Below the pieces are notes generated by a model, which was not told the DNA's origin, ran no database searches, and saw only the letters and a list, made by a program, of their open reading frames with translations. From assembly GCA_036186865.1 (NCBI GenBank), contig AP025067.1, positions 20,702,648 through 20,766,647 of the forward strand: a DNA stretch of 64,000 bases, read 5' to 3'. Below are positions 33,100-43,331 of this stretch, piece by piece. Each line of letters begins with the position of its first letter. The first letter of the stretch is position 1. Origin of the DNA: Eustoma russellianum (lineage: Eukaryota > Streptophyta > Magnoliopsida > Gentianales > Gentianaceae). Both the position numbers and the translations under genes were made by a program.

Positions 33100-33191
33100 C
33101 TACAAATGTAAATAACAACTTAGGTACCCTTTGATTTTGGGTCCTTTCAAGGTTAGACAAGTTAAGTTCATGTTAGTGTACCTTTAGGTAC
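33100..33191 (-). other. putative 92-nt intron joining gag to pol in SIRE-2
   Basis: Same length and phase as 10014-10105 in SIRE-1: it begins after the TGG codon 707 of gag (33194-33192), contains the gag TGA and ends TTTGTAG. Conservation of both borders in two copies supports, but does not prove, splicing. Confidence 0.45.
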
Positions 33192-35312
33192 CCAAACTTG
33201 AACAACCTTTCTTGGTTTTGAAATGTTAAAATCATGTTGCATATAATGAACAAATAGTGGATTTTGATACATAGAATATGATGGAAAAGGGGCTGCACAT
33301 TTATGTCTAGTTGGATAAGCATTGTAAGTTCTATATGCATTTGAATGTTGCCATGTATATGAGTTATATCTTGGCCGTGAGTAAGCATTGAATTTAGGCC
33401 GTGTATAAGCAAGATGTTGTGTGTATCTAGGCCGTGTGTTGTAAAGTGATTTAGGCCTAGAGTATGTCATGTTCTTCACATAAGCATGTTGTTGCATATA
33501 AGGCATAACTTGAGCAGATTTCATACTACTTTGTTTAGGCATTCTTGTATACATGTAAGCATGATTTCTAGGTGTATTTACCTTCCTATATGTTGATGCA
33601 TTTTGCAATCTTTGTGATGAAGGTGGTGTGGGCAGAATAGGTTCATTTCTAAATGCATTTGGCCTATATTTCATGTTGGTTGAAGATGATACAAATGTTG
33701 TTTTCTTAGGTGTGTATTCAGCTTCTTCAACATATCCAAGACCTTGTTTGACATTTCCATGCTTTTGAGATGCAATAAGAGTGTCTAACATGTTGGAACC
33801 ATTCTTAAATTGTTCTAAAGATTTGTTCAAGTCTAGGTTGCATGCTTTCAATGATTCAAATTCAGTTTGTATTTCATGCAATTTAGACTTTAAAACGTTG
33901 TAATCAACACATTGCACACATTGCACATTTTCATGTTTGTTCTTAAGTTCCTTAATCTGATTTTGCATTGAACTAATAGTGTTAGATGATTCAAGTTGAA
34001 GAACTTCTAGTTGAGAAGTTAGATTCAAGTTAGACGTCTCCAACTTGTTCTTCTCCTCAACTATTCTTTTCTTCTCCTTGGATAGCTTCTTATATCTATT
34101 ATGCAACTTTTCTAATTCATCCAACAATTCATCTTGAGTAAAATCACATTCAGAATCAGAATCGAATGTTACCTCATTTGTAGACTTTGAAGCCAAACAT
34201 GTTTGTGCAACTTCAGATTCCTCCTCGGATTCGGATGAAGATGTGTCATCCCAAGAGCTTGAACTTACCTTGAGAGCTTTCTTCCTCCTTTGCATAGGTT
34301 CTACTCTAGTTTTTGTCCTTGTCTTTTCATCCATGTCACGGTTTTTGTTCTTGTTTGGACAATCATATGAGATGTGTCCTTGTTTGCCACATTCATAACA
34401 CTTAAGTTCTTTATCATACCATTTACCATCTTGTTTGTTAGATTTCACATTGATAGGGGCGGCTGATTTTGCTTGTCTTTTAGTTGGTCTTTTCTTGAAC
34501 AACTTCCTTAAACGCCTAGCTAACAACATTATGTCTTCTTCATCACTTTCATCATCACTTTCATACTCGGCTTGATTAGATAATTCGGGTTCATTTGTTA
34601 CAAATGCAAGTGATTTAGACTTGTTACTAGTTTCAGCCTTTCTTATATTCAACTTGTTTTCATAAACTTTTAAGGAACCTATCAATTCATCAAGTTTTAT
34701 TTGAGAAAGATCTTTGCTTTCTTCAATGGCACTAACTTTGGCATCCCATTCACTTGGCAAACTTCTCAAAACTTTTTGCACTTTTTCTTTCATCAAAAAC
34801 GTTTTACCAAGAGATTCAAGTGAGTTGTATAAGTTAGTAAGCCTTAAATCCATATCAACAATTGATTCATTAGGCAGTAAATGAAATGATTCAAGTGTAG
34901 TCATTAACATGTTAATCTTTGATTCCTTAACTTGATTAGTTCCTTCATGCTTCATTTCAAGACATTTCCACATATCCTTTGCACTTGAACAAGAAGAGAC
35001 ATAGGCAGATTCACTCCTACTTAAACCATTCAATAATAATTGCATTGCTTTAGCATTAAGACTCATTTTCTTTTTATCTTCATCACTCCAATCTTTTCTA
35101 TATTTCTCAACTTCTTTTGATAAGCCATCAATTATAACATGCTTAGTAGGCACATAAGGTCCATCTTCAATGATAGACCACAAGTCTATATCAATAGCCA
35201 TTAAGAACAATTTCATCCTAAGTTTCCAATGACTAAAGTTTTCTCCATCAAAAAGAGGTGGTCTTTGTGTGGACATGCCTTCTAATTCTATTTTCATGTG
35301 TGACTTAGACAT
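33168..35312 (-). CDS. gag: SIRE-2 Gag, 714 aa
   Basis: Begins MSKSHMKIELEGMSTQRPPL, as in SIRE-1. Same layout: Gag domain, acidic patch, zinc knuckle CYECGKQGHISYDC, long coiled coil, and a Tyr/Arg tail ending WVPKGTLT. It is eight residues longer because the tail has one more YSRPR/YTRPK-type repeat (near 33380-33410). Substitutions against SIRE-1 are scattered. Role: structural particle protein; the coiled coil is a lineage trait. Confidence 0.93.
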   Translation of the reverse strand: MSKSHMKIELEGMSTQRPPLFDGENFSHWKLRMKLFLMAIDIDLWSIIEDGPYVPTKHVIIDGLSKEVEKYRKDWSDEDKKKMSLNAKAMQLLLNGLSRSESAYVSSCSSAKDMWKCLEMKHEGTNQVKESKINMLMTTLESFHLLPNESIVDMDLRLTNLYNSLESLGKTFLMKEKVQKVLRSLPSEWDAKVSAIEESKDLSQIKLDELIGSLKVYENKLNIRKAETSNKSKSLAFVTNEPELSNQAEYESDDESDEEDIMLLARRLRKLFKKRPTKRQAKSAAPINVKSNKQDGKWYDKELKCYECGKQGHISYDCPNKNKNRDMDEKTRTKTRVEPMQRRKKALKVSSSSWDDTSSSESEEESEVAQTCLASKSTNEVTFDSDSECDFTQDELLDELEKLHNRYKKLSKEKKRIVEEKNKLETSNLNLTSQLEVLQLESSNTISSMQNQIKELKNKHENVQCVQCVDYNVLKSKLHEIQTEFESLKACNLDLNKSLEQFKNGSNMLDTLIASQKHGNVKQGLGYVEEAEYTPKKTTFVSSSTNMKYRPNAFRNEPILPTPPSSQRLQNASTYRKVNTPRNHAYMYTRMPKQSSMKSAQVMPYMQQHAYVKNMTYSRPKSLYNTRPRYTQHLAYTRPKFNAYSRPRYNSYTWQHSNAYRTYNAYPTRHKCAAPFPSYSMYQNPLFVHYMQHDFNISKPRKVVQVWVPKGTLT

Positions 35313-35484
35313 GCTTCTTAGTGTGTGAGAAAACGTTTAAAACACTTATAAGAAGGAAAGAAAGTGTCACCTTGTTGTAGATACCAAATATGAAGAATAT
35401 AAGACAACTAGAAAATTTCCAGCAACTTTGCAACTTGGAGTGTAGACTGTTTTCAGCTCAAATCAGAATATGGTGCTCAACCAG

Positions 35485-35496
35485 GCTCTGATACCA
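35485..35496 (-). other. primer-binding site of SIRE-2
   Basis: gctctgatacca on the plus strand, two bases from the 5' LTR at 35499. Confidence 0.92.
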
Positions 35497-35498
35497 AT

Positions 35499-37751
35499 TG
35501 TTGGACCTGTATAGCACCACTAGAGGGGGGGGGTGAATAGTGGATTAGCGGAAATTGCACTATGATTACCTTCAAAAACTTGTTTGAAGACCCCTTTGCC
35601 TCTTTAATCTCAGATTCTGAAAATTCCAGAAACAGTTCACTGTTTTGCACGTTTTGGTTGAACCACTTATACACCTGTGAATGCTCTCAAACTTTTCACC
35701 TTTTGATCACCTCTAAGGAGTAAGCTTTATACACCAGCTTCTCCTTCACAAATATGTCGTATAAAGGTGTTGAAAATGACAAGAATTGAAGAACTATACA
35801 ATCATAAAGCTTGCTACAAATGTGTTCTTCAATATAGAAGAGAAGAAGAGAAGAATGGAGACAAAGAGCTAATGTCTTGCTTTGCTTTCTTTGCTTTCGT
35901 TTGGATGCTCTTTCTCTTCACCCTTTGGAGCTATTTATAGCCAAGAGATCAGCCTAGTAGCTCCTCAACATAGCCGTTTGGATGGATGAGAATGGATAAG
36001 AAATCAGCACTTTTCTAGCCACCAAAATCCAGCCTTTGAAATTCAAACTAAACCTGACCGTTTGTTGCTTTGACATGGTCTTCAAATCTGAATTTTTATC
36101 CTCTTATGAACGTTGGAGATGAGGTGGAAATAGGCTTCATTTAAATGTTTAAAAAACAGCTCCAATCAGCAATGTACATGTGTAAATATCTTGCCATGTA
36201 TGCGTGTGTTTTTGAACAGATTTTTGCCCTTCTTTTTGAATGCCAAAATGACGTTGAAAGAGGTTGAAAAAGGCTCCACATGAACGTTTGGATGAACGTT
36301 AGTATGACCTAAAAAATAGGCATTGGATAATAACTAGAAATCAGCCACATCTTTTAATTTGAATAAGTCTTCAATTCTTTATCATATATGGCCGTTGGTA
36401 TGTGCTAATAGAGATCAGCCAAGTCTTTTTTGAATAAGTCTTCAACATTTTGAACCACATAGCCGTTGCATATTTGCTAAAATATAGAGAGAATTCAGCT
36501 AGCCTTTGAACTTGACTTGGTCTTCAACTTTTGAATATATGTAGCCGTTTGAATATAAGAGATTTTTGCTCCAATCTTTGAACAAAATATAGCCGTTTGC
36601 TTTGAGAGAATTTTGCTCCATATTTCAACTAAGATAGCCGTTTGTAACATGATAAGAATAGCCAAGAATAATCACTTAAAATCAGCACCAAAATAGTAGC
36701 TTAATCCACCTTGCCTTGACTTGTTCAAAATCTGAATTTTGAACATAATTTGCGTGCCATCATCCAATAACCGTGTGCACAATATAATATATAGTCTTCA
36801 ACATGTAGCATAGAAAACCATATAAAGAATACCAAGAATTCCAAGAAAACCATAGATGTGATCACCATAATATAAGAATTCCTCTTGAGATACCATGCTG
36901 CCCGTTTCCATAAAAATAGGGCACGTACCATATGTGACATAAACACATATAAATATCATATGAACAATATATAACATGTTGGAAGATCAATTGGCAAGTG
37001 AAATGACCAGAATACCCTTCAGCACAAAAATAGGAACTTTGTCCTAGGATGAACCTAGACATGGTGCTGCTCCAGATTCATTTTTTGCCATGATGTGACA
37101 TGACTTATAAATGTGTCATATGATCATATAAGTCCGTTGGAAGAAGACCAAATAAGAATGAGAAGTCCAAATGATGAAATTACCAAAATAGCCCTTATAT
37201 AGGTCAATAAGCTTCCCACCGGGTCAACTCAGTTTTAACCCGTGCCAAGCATGCTCTTCCTCAGCCAATTAGATTCTAAATTGAATAAGGATCAAGTGGG
37301 CTTTTGAATGACTCAATTTGGAGTTCATTTGCTCAAGATATGAACCAAAACCTGCAATAGGATACTAAACCGAACAATTTGCCTTATATTGTAAGTCATG
37401 TGACTTCAAGGCTTGGTTAGTTCATATAATAAACATGTATTGACATATATATCATCCAAGATCAGTTTGAACATGTCTTGATTAAGATATGTGATTGAAT
37501 TGGCCAAGTTCAATCTCATGATCTTAATCAAACTTGTTCAATCTTGATTCAATCAATCAATTTCACATTTAGCTCATAAGTTCATGTCTTGCACAATCAA
37601 TTTCATATGTAAACGTTACACACATATATATCACATATGCATTTTCTAATCACAACAATTACACATATGCACACATATACATTTTGCACAACAATTACAC
37701 ATATGCTCACATATACATTTTGCAATCACTCAAACATACTATATCTCAACA
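35499..37751 (-). repeat. 5' LTR of SIRE-2 (right copy)
   Basis: TGTTGGACC...TATCTCAACA, 2253 bp, effectively identical to the left copy. TATA complement at 35932-35939. Confidence 0.94.
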
Positions 37752-38759
37752 GTTGTTGATAGATTTTCCAAAATGGCACATTTCATTGCATGTAAGAAAG
37801 TTGATGATGCTATTCATATTGCTGATTTGTTCTTTAAGGAGATTGTTAGATTGCATGGCATGCCACGAACGATTGTTAGTGATAGAGATACAAAGTTTCT
37901 AAGTCATTTCTGGCGTGTTTTGTGGAGTAAACTTGGTACTAAATTGTTATTTTCTACAACTGCTCACCCACAAACCGATGGTCAAACTGAAGTTGTTAAT
38001 AGAACTTTGTCTCAACTGTTGCGTGTTGTCATTCAAAAGAACTTAAAGAATTGGGAAGATGGCTTAGCTTACATTGAGTTTGCATACAATAGAGTTGTTC
38101 ATATTGGAACATTGCATTCTCCTTTTGAAGTTGTTTATGACTTTAACCCTTTGTCCACGCTTGATCTTGTTCCCATACCTGTTCATGAACGTGTTAGTTT
38201 AGATGGTGAACGAAAAGCAAAACTTGTGAAAGAATTGCATGAAAAGGTTAAGTCACAACTTGAAGCTAAGAATAAAGTGTATGCCAATAGAGCCAACAGG
38301 AACCGTAAAGTTGTTATATTTGAACCTGGTGATCTTGTTTGGTTACACTTGAGGAAAGAAAGATTCCCTAAGGAAAGGGACTCCAAATTGAAGCCAAGAG
38401 GCGATGGACCGTTCAAAGTGTTGAAGCGGCTTGGTGATAATGCCTATGTTCTCGATCTTCCTGAAGAAAGGTATGGTCCTATCTCTAAAACTTTTAATGT
38501 TGCTGACCTTTCTCCGTTTAGTATTTATTCAGATTCGAGGACGAATCCTTTTCAAGTGGGAGGGAATGATGAGCTACAGCCTAACCTTGTGGATACAAAC
38601 ACTGACGATGACACCTCATTGCCCCACAATGGTCCCATAACAAGGAGTATGGCTAAGAAATTGTTACAATGTGTTGAATCATTTCTTTACAGGCATGAAG
38701 AGGATGAGCCAAGCAAAGATGATGTCCATTGGGTTTATATGATACAAGCTATGATCTAG
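37752..38759 (+). pseudogene. pol: CRM integrase C-terminal part and Pol tail, reading into the 3' LTR
   Basis: Continues the integrase after SIRE-2: VVDRFSKMAHFIACKK, the second catalytic Asp in TIVSDRDTKF, the Glu in DGQTEVVNRTL, then GDLVWLHLRKERFPKERDSK and GDGPFKVLKRLGDNAYVLDL (C-terminal domain with the GPF/Y-type motif). It ends inside the 3' LTR (from 38567) with GPITRSMAKKLLQ and a stop at 38757-38759. No classical chromodomain was recognised; CRM elements carry a divergent C-terminal targeting motif here. The piece itself has no stop, but it is separated from the rest of pol by 10.3 kb. Confidence 0.88.
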
Positions 38760-39893
38760 TTGTATCAAATGCATGTTGTACATATCTTTAGATGTTCTTT
38801 TAATATTGTTAGTTTGTTAACTTTGTTTTAGGATAGTTTGTGTTGTATTCTTGCCTTATCTTTCAGGTACACGTTTTTAGCTTGAAGATGCAAATCAAAC
38901 CTGAATTTTTGTCCAAACAAAGAGGTGAAATGCAAGTAGCTTACAAGCAAGGTGGTGACAAGCACCCATGTCAAAAAATCTGATTTCTTCTCACGTGAAT
39001 AAGGAAGAAACAAGCAGCTCAAAGCTATAACCAATAGGAAGGAGTCTTGCAAAAGCTTAAACCAATCACAATCAAGTTAGAAGAAGAATGCAAGCTGCTC
39101 AACATTTGATCCAATCAAATTCTTGAAGAAAAACGTTGGTTTAAGGCCTAGATACTTTGAAAATTCAAAGACCAACTTGCAACCAATCAAAAGGGAGTTC
39201 AACCAAGCTGCTCACTACAACATCCAATCAGAATTTTTGGCTGAATTCAAGCAAGGAAAGAAACGTTGTCTAAGCAAAGTTTGTTCGAAAATTCAACACC
39301 AAGTTGCAACCAATCAAAGGCCTTTCTCAAAGCAAGCTGCTCTATGTGTTATCCAATCAATTTGATCAAAGAAAGAAGGCTGAATCTAGCAAAGAATACA
39401 CGGCAAGCAACCAGAACTTTTGGAACCAAAAGATGCTCAAACAATTTCCAAGCAAAGCATGTCATTTTAGACTAGTACCTTGTACATTAAAGCTTGTACT
39501 TCCTAGCATTTTCGTTTGTATAAGTAAGGGTAGGAACCAGATTGTAAAAACAACCATTATCAATACACATTACAACCAGAATTTCCCTTGAGGAGTTATC
39601 AACATTTCAAGTTGAAGTTTAAGACCACTTACGGTTTTCTTTCAAGTTCCTAGCCTAGAACTTGTTAGTATTTGCTCCATCATTTGGTTTACAGCATCTT
39701 AGGGTCTCATTGAGGTTTTAGATGTGTTGGAGTGCCAAAGAGGGAGAGGTGTTGGCATAAATTGAGCCAAGAACAATGGTTAAAGTTCAAGGGGTATCTT
39801 GGAGATGTTCTTTGACATAGCTTGTGTTCAAATCAGTTTGGAATAGGAGACAAAGTCCTTGGCAACGTTTTCTAGCCTTCGTTTGGCTCATCA
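38567..39893 (+). repeat. 3' LTR of CRM
   Basis: TGATGAGCTAC...GGCTCATCA, 1327 bp, preceded by a purine tract (caagtgggagggaa). About six substitutions against the 5' LTR (for example C/T near 20808 versus 38982, T/C in gttTgaaa versus gttCgaaa). TCAGT follows at 39894-39898. Confidence 0.93.
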
Positions 39894-39898
39894 TCAGT

Positions 39899-40932
39899 AA
39901 AGGTCGGTCTTCTTGATAGCACCCATATAATTATTCATTTTGATCAAAAACAAGACTACTTGCGCTGGTTCTCTCGACATAGTTGGACGATATCGGGCAA
40001 ATATATGAGAGTTACGAAATGGACGCCACATTATGATCCATCTATTGAAGTTCCCACTTTTCCTGTATGGATGTATTTCCCAGGCCTTTCAATCCATTAT
40101 CATCGAAAGGATGCCCTTTTCCAGATCGCTAGTATGATTGGAACCCCCATGAAACTTGATTCGGCTACAACACAGCTAGGCCTTCAGTTGCACGCATATG
40201 TGTGGAATTGGATGTCTCTAAGGATTTGCCATAACACGTATATATTCAAGGACTAAATAAAGGTCACCATGCAGCAAGTCACGTATGAAAATCTTCCGTC
40301 ATACTGTGCTGGGTGTCTCCGGCTAGGTCACGTACTATCTGATTGTGGAAAACCTACAACTGATTTGCCTCCCTCACCATCGGGCCACCAACGTCGTGCT
40401 GAGGATGATAAAAAAACAACGATGGACTCCTAAAAAAGTACATCCTACTCAAAACACCATGACAACAAACGTCGTGGCATCTACAGAATTGCAGTTGCCG
40501 CAAGGGCCGTTGAGTCTAGTTGCTCCTAAAGAAGTTGATTTGCAGGCCTCCCCAGATCTCTGTGTACTGGATTCAGTGGCTAATACGCCCGACATCACGA
40601 GGTTGCGTGGAGTGGACGATTGCATTGTGAGAGACCTTCCCATGCAACCTGATATTGCTGCACATTCAGATACTGAAGTGGATATTCCTCTAAATGTAAG
40701 TCAAGTGGATGATCAGGACAGAAGTTTATATGATGCAATGGCTAATATATTTCAATCAACATATATTGATGTGGCGCGTATGATTGCAACTACTATGGAT
40801 GCATCCACGGCATCACACGAACCTCCGCCAAGAATTCTGCGACGTGGTCAACATACCATCCCATCAACTTCCCGTTTGACAAGGTCACGTTCATCGCAAC
40901 CCTTTAGCTCAATAGACAATTTAACTCAATGA
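39899..40932 (+). pseudogene. LINE ORF1, C-terminal part
   Basis: Resumes the DUF4283 domain: VGLLDSTHIIIHFDQKQDYL, RWFSRHSW, MRVTKWTPHYDPS, FPVWMYFPGL and the RKDALFQIASMIGTP region. In-frame stops and shifts follow near 40225-40300. A CCHC knuckle in another frame (YCAGCLRLGHVLSDC, near 40302-40346) marks the nucleic-acid-binding end of ORF1. The last open part (40345-40932) is a low-complexity tail; its stop TGA overlaps the ORF2 ATG (ATGA at 40929-40932). Confidence 0.8.
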
Positions 40933-42086
40933 AGATTTTAATATGGAATGCCAGGGGTATTGGTACCTCAATGCATCATATTTATTCACTTAATAGGCGA
41001 TATCACTTGCATATACTAATCATAATAGAGCCAAAGGCAAGGAGTACACTATTAGCATACTACAAACTACAGTTTGGTTTCTCAAAAGCTTTAGCTTCCT
41101 TCGATAATCACATTTGGTTTTTTTGGAAGGATTCTCTATTTTCTCTGGAGGGTGATCGGACTGGAATTCAAAATCATTCTCTTCATTTGAAATGGATAGC
41201 ATCGGGAGAATCATTTTGGTTGATAGCGATATATGGACATCACACTGTGGCAGCCAGGCGTCCACTGTGGACAGATTTACAGTTCTTTCACTCAACACTG
41301 TCCTTACCATGGCTAATGGGAGGCGATTTTAATACTTTACGTACTTTGGAGGAGCATCATGGAAGATCGAGGCCTAGCCTTCGCACCCTACAAGACTATA
41401 ATGATTACATCACACATTGTGAGCTTCAGGAGGTCTCATATCAGGGTTCTATATATGCATGGTCTGATGGTCGTGGCTTGGGCCGTGTCTTACGACGATT
41501 GGATCGTATGTTGTGCTCGCAATCATTTCTGGATATCTTTCCCATTACACGCTTACAACATCTTTCTCGTGCTTCATCTGATCATACGCCATTATATTTA
41601 ACTTGTGAGGTTGAAGGACCAAGGGCCCTGTCCTCTTTTAGATACCTTCGCACCCTACAAGACTACAATGATTACATAAAACATTGTGAGCTTCAGGAGG
41701 TCTCATATCAGGGTTCTATATATACATGGTCTGATGGTCATGGCTTGGGCCGTGTCTTACGACGATTGGATCGTATGTTGTGCTCGCAATCATTTCTGGA
41801 TATCTTTCTCATTACACGCTTACAACATCTTTCTCGTGCTTCATCTGATCATGCGCCATTATATTTGACTTGTGAGGTTGAAGGACCAAGGGCCCTGTCC
41901 TCTTTTAGATATTTAGATGTTTGGGAGACACACCCGGATTTTGAGGCATTTGTTACAAACCATTGGCGATCTTTCCCAACGGTGGGTGGTATGTGGGGTT
42001 TGTCGGATAAATTGCGCCGCCTACGACAACAATTAAAACAGTGGAATAAGGATGTATTTGGTAATATATTTGATGTTGTGGCTTAG
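40929..42086 (+). pseudogene. LINE ORF2 endonuclease domain with an 89-codon internal duplication
   Basis: Starts MKILIWNARGIGT; the APE-type endonuclease residues are visible: Asn in WNARG, Glu in IIIEPK, Asp/Asn in GGDFNTL, Arg/Leu-rich RRLDRML and SDH. The segment 41379-41645 is repeated in frame at 41646-41912 (period 267), so the SDH catalytic motif occurs twice. The two copies differ at about eight bases. The frame ends at a TAG (42084-42086), after which the same frame continues, so this is a nonsense change in ORF2 rather than a natural end. Confidence 0.85.
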
Positions 42087-43331
42087 GCTGAAGAAGAAGT
42101 TGCAATTCATGAGAGGGAATTTGACAACGATCCCTCACCAACGTGTAGAGAAAGATACCATCACAATTTGGCCAAATTAAAATTGGCTCAAACGCGGGCT
42201 TTTTTATACTGGAAGCAGAAAGCTAATGTGAAATGGCTGAAAGATGGTTATGCTAATACATTTTATTATCATCACACCGTTAAGGACAAACGCAGACGTC
42301 AAACAATCCGTAGGATCTTAAGAGCAGACGGCACAGAATGTTTACAGTATGATGGCATTGCTGCAGAAGAAACTGCATAATTTTTTGGCTCTTTTTGCAG
42401 AAGAACTGACTTCAAACTGTGAGTCAATTCTTCGATATATACCAACGATTCTCTCAGACGAAGATAACGCAATGATGTTGGCAATCCCCACATTGGAGGA
42501 AACAAAGATGGCAGTATGGGATCTTAGCCCTCAAGTGCGGCGGGGCCAGATGGATACCTCGGCTCTTTTTATCGACATTTTTGGTCACTTATAAATCTTG
42601 ATGTCCTTAAAGCAGTGCAGGAATTCTATTTGGGAGTCAGAGTTCCACAGACGGTAGCAGTCGCAACCATCATTCTGATCCCAAAAATATCTAATCCACA
42701 TACCTTTGTAGATTTCAGACCAATCTGTTTGACAAATTTTATTTCCAGAGTCATTACGCGCCTGATAACCACTAGGCTGGGTAAATTGTTGCCTCGTTTA
42801 ATTTCACCTGAGCAGGCTGGCTTTATGAAGGGTCAAGGCATTGCGGAACAAATTCTGCTAGCGCAGGAGATGATCCATTTATTAGATAAGCGTGCTAGGG
42901 GAGGCCATGTCATGGTCAAACTTGATATGGCCAAAGCCTTTGACAGAGTTAATTGGAGGTATCTGCAGCTTCTATTACAGCGTTTTGGGTTTGATGGGAG
43001 ACTGGTTCAAATTATTTTAAACAATCTGTGCGCTACTCGTTGTTCCATCCTTCTTAATGGCAAGCATACAGATACATTTACAATAGGTCGTGGTGTGAAA
43101 CAAGGAGACTCATTGTCGCCATTACTGTTTATTTTATCATTAGAAGGATTCTCGCGAGGCATGAAATCGTTGTCACAATCAGGAGAACTAAAATGCTTTG
43201 CCGCTGGCCGTGTTCCCTGTATTTCGCATTTGGCCTTTGCGGATGACTTATTAATATTTTTAAATGGTCAAACATCCAATTTGTCAAAGTTTCGCAAATT
43301 CTTAACGGAATATCAGCAAGCTTCAGGCTAG
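42087..43331 (+). pseudogene. LINE ORF2 linker and reverse transcriptase
   Basis: After the TAG the frame continues (QTRAFLYWKQKANVKWLKDG), with shifts near 42380 and 42525. The RT core at 42615-43331 shows VATIILIPKISNPHTFVDFR, FISRVITRLITTRL, SPEQAGFMKGQGI, MVKLDMAKAFDRVNW, GRGVKQGDSLSPLLF and the active site FADDLL. A TAG follows QQASG. The RT motifs are conserved, but the polyprotein is broken in several places. Confidence 0.88.

Larger units (their letters stand above)
27406..37751 (-). mobile_element. SIRE-2: complete Sirevirus/Maximus-type Copia element, 10.3 kb, minus strand
   Basis: LTRs of 2255 bp (left, 3') and 2253 bp (right, 5'), PBS complement, gag and pol frames open, PPT, and GTTGT TSD. 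The only LTR difference I noticed is the length of a G run (11 versus 9), so insertion is very recent; it is the innermost and youngest layer of the nest. Gag and Pol are about 98% identical to SIRE-1 by eye, while the LTRs differ much more, including the 690-bp segment absent here. Confidence 0.95.
20392..39893 (+). mobile_element. CRM-type chromovirus Gypsy element, split by SIRE-2
   Basis: LTRs of 1327 bp begin TGATGA and end TCATCA, as in centromeric retrotransposons of maize and rice. It has an initiator-Met PBS and a gag-pol whose last 64 codons run into the 3' LTR and end with GPITRSMAKK, a feature recalled from the CRM lineage. A TCAGT TSD flanks it. Without SIRE-2 and its duplicated TSD it is 9151 bp. 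I count about six LTR substitutions, so it is young but older than SIRE-2. The coding region has one frameshift and one nonsense codon besides the insertion. The CRM lineage call is by signature, not by phylogeny. Confidence 0.88.
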
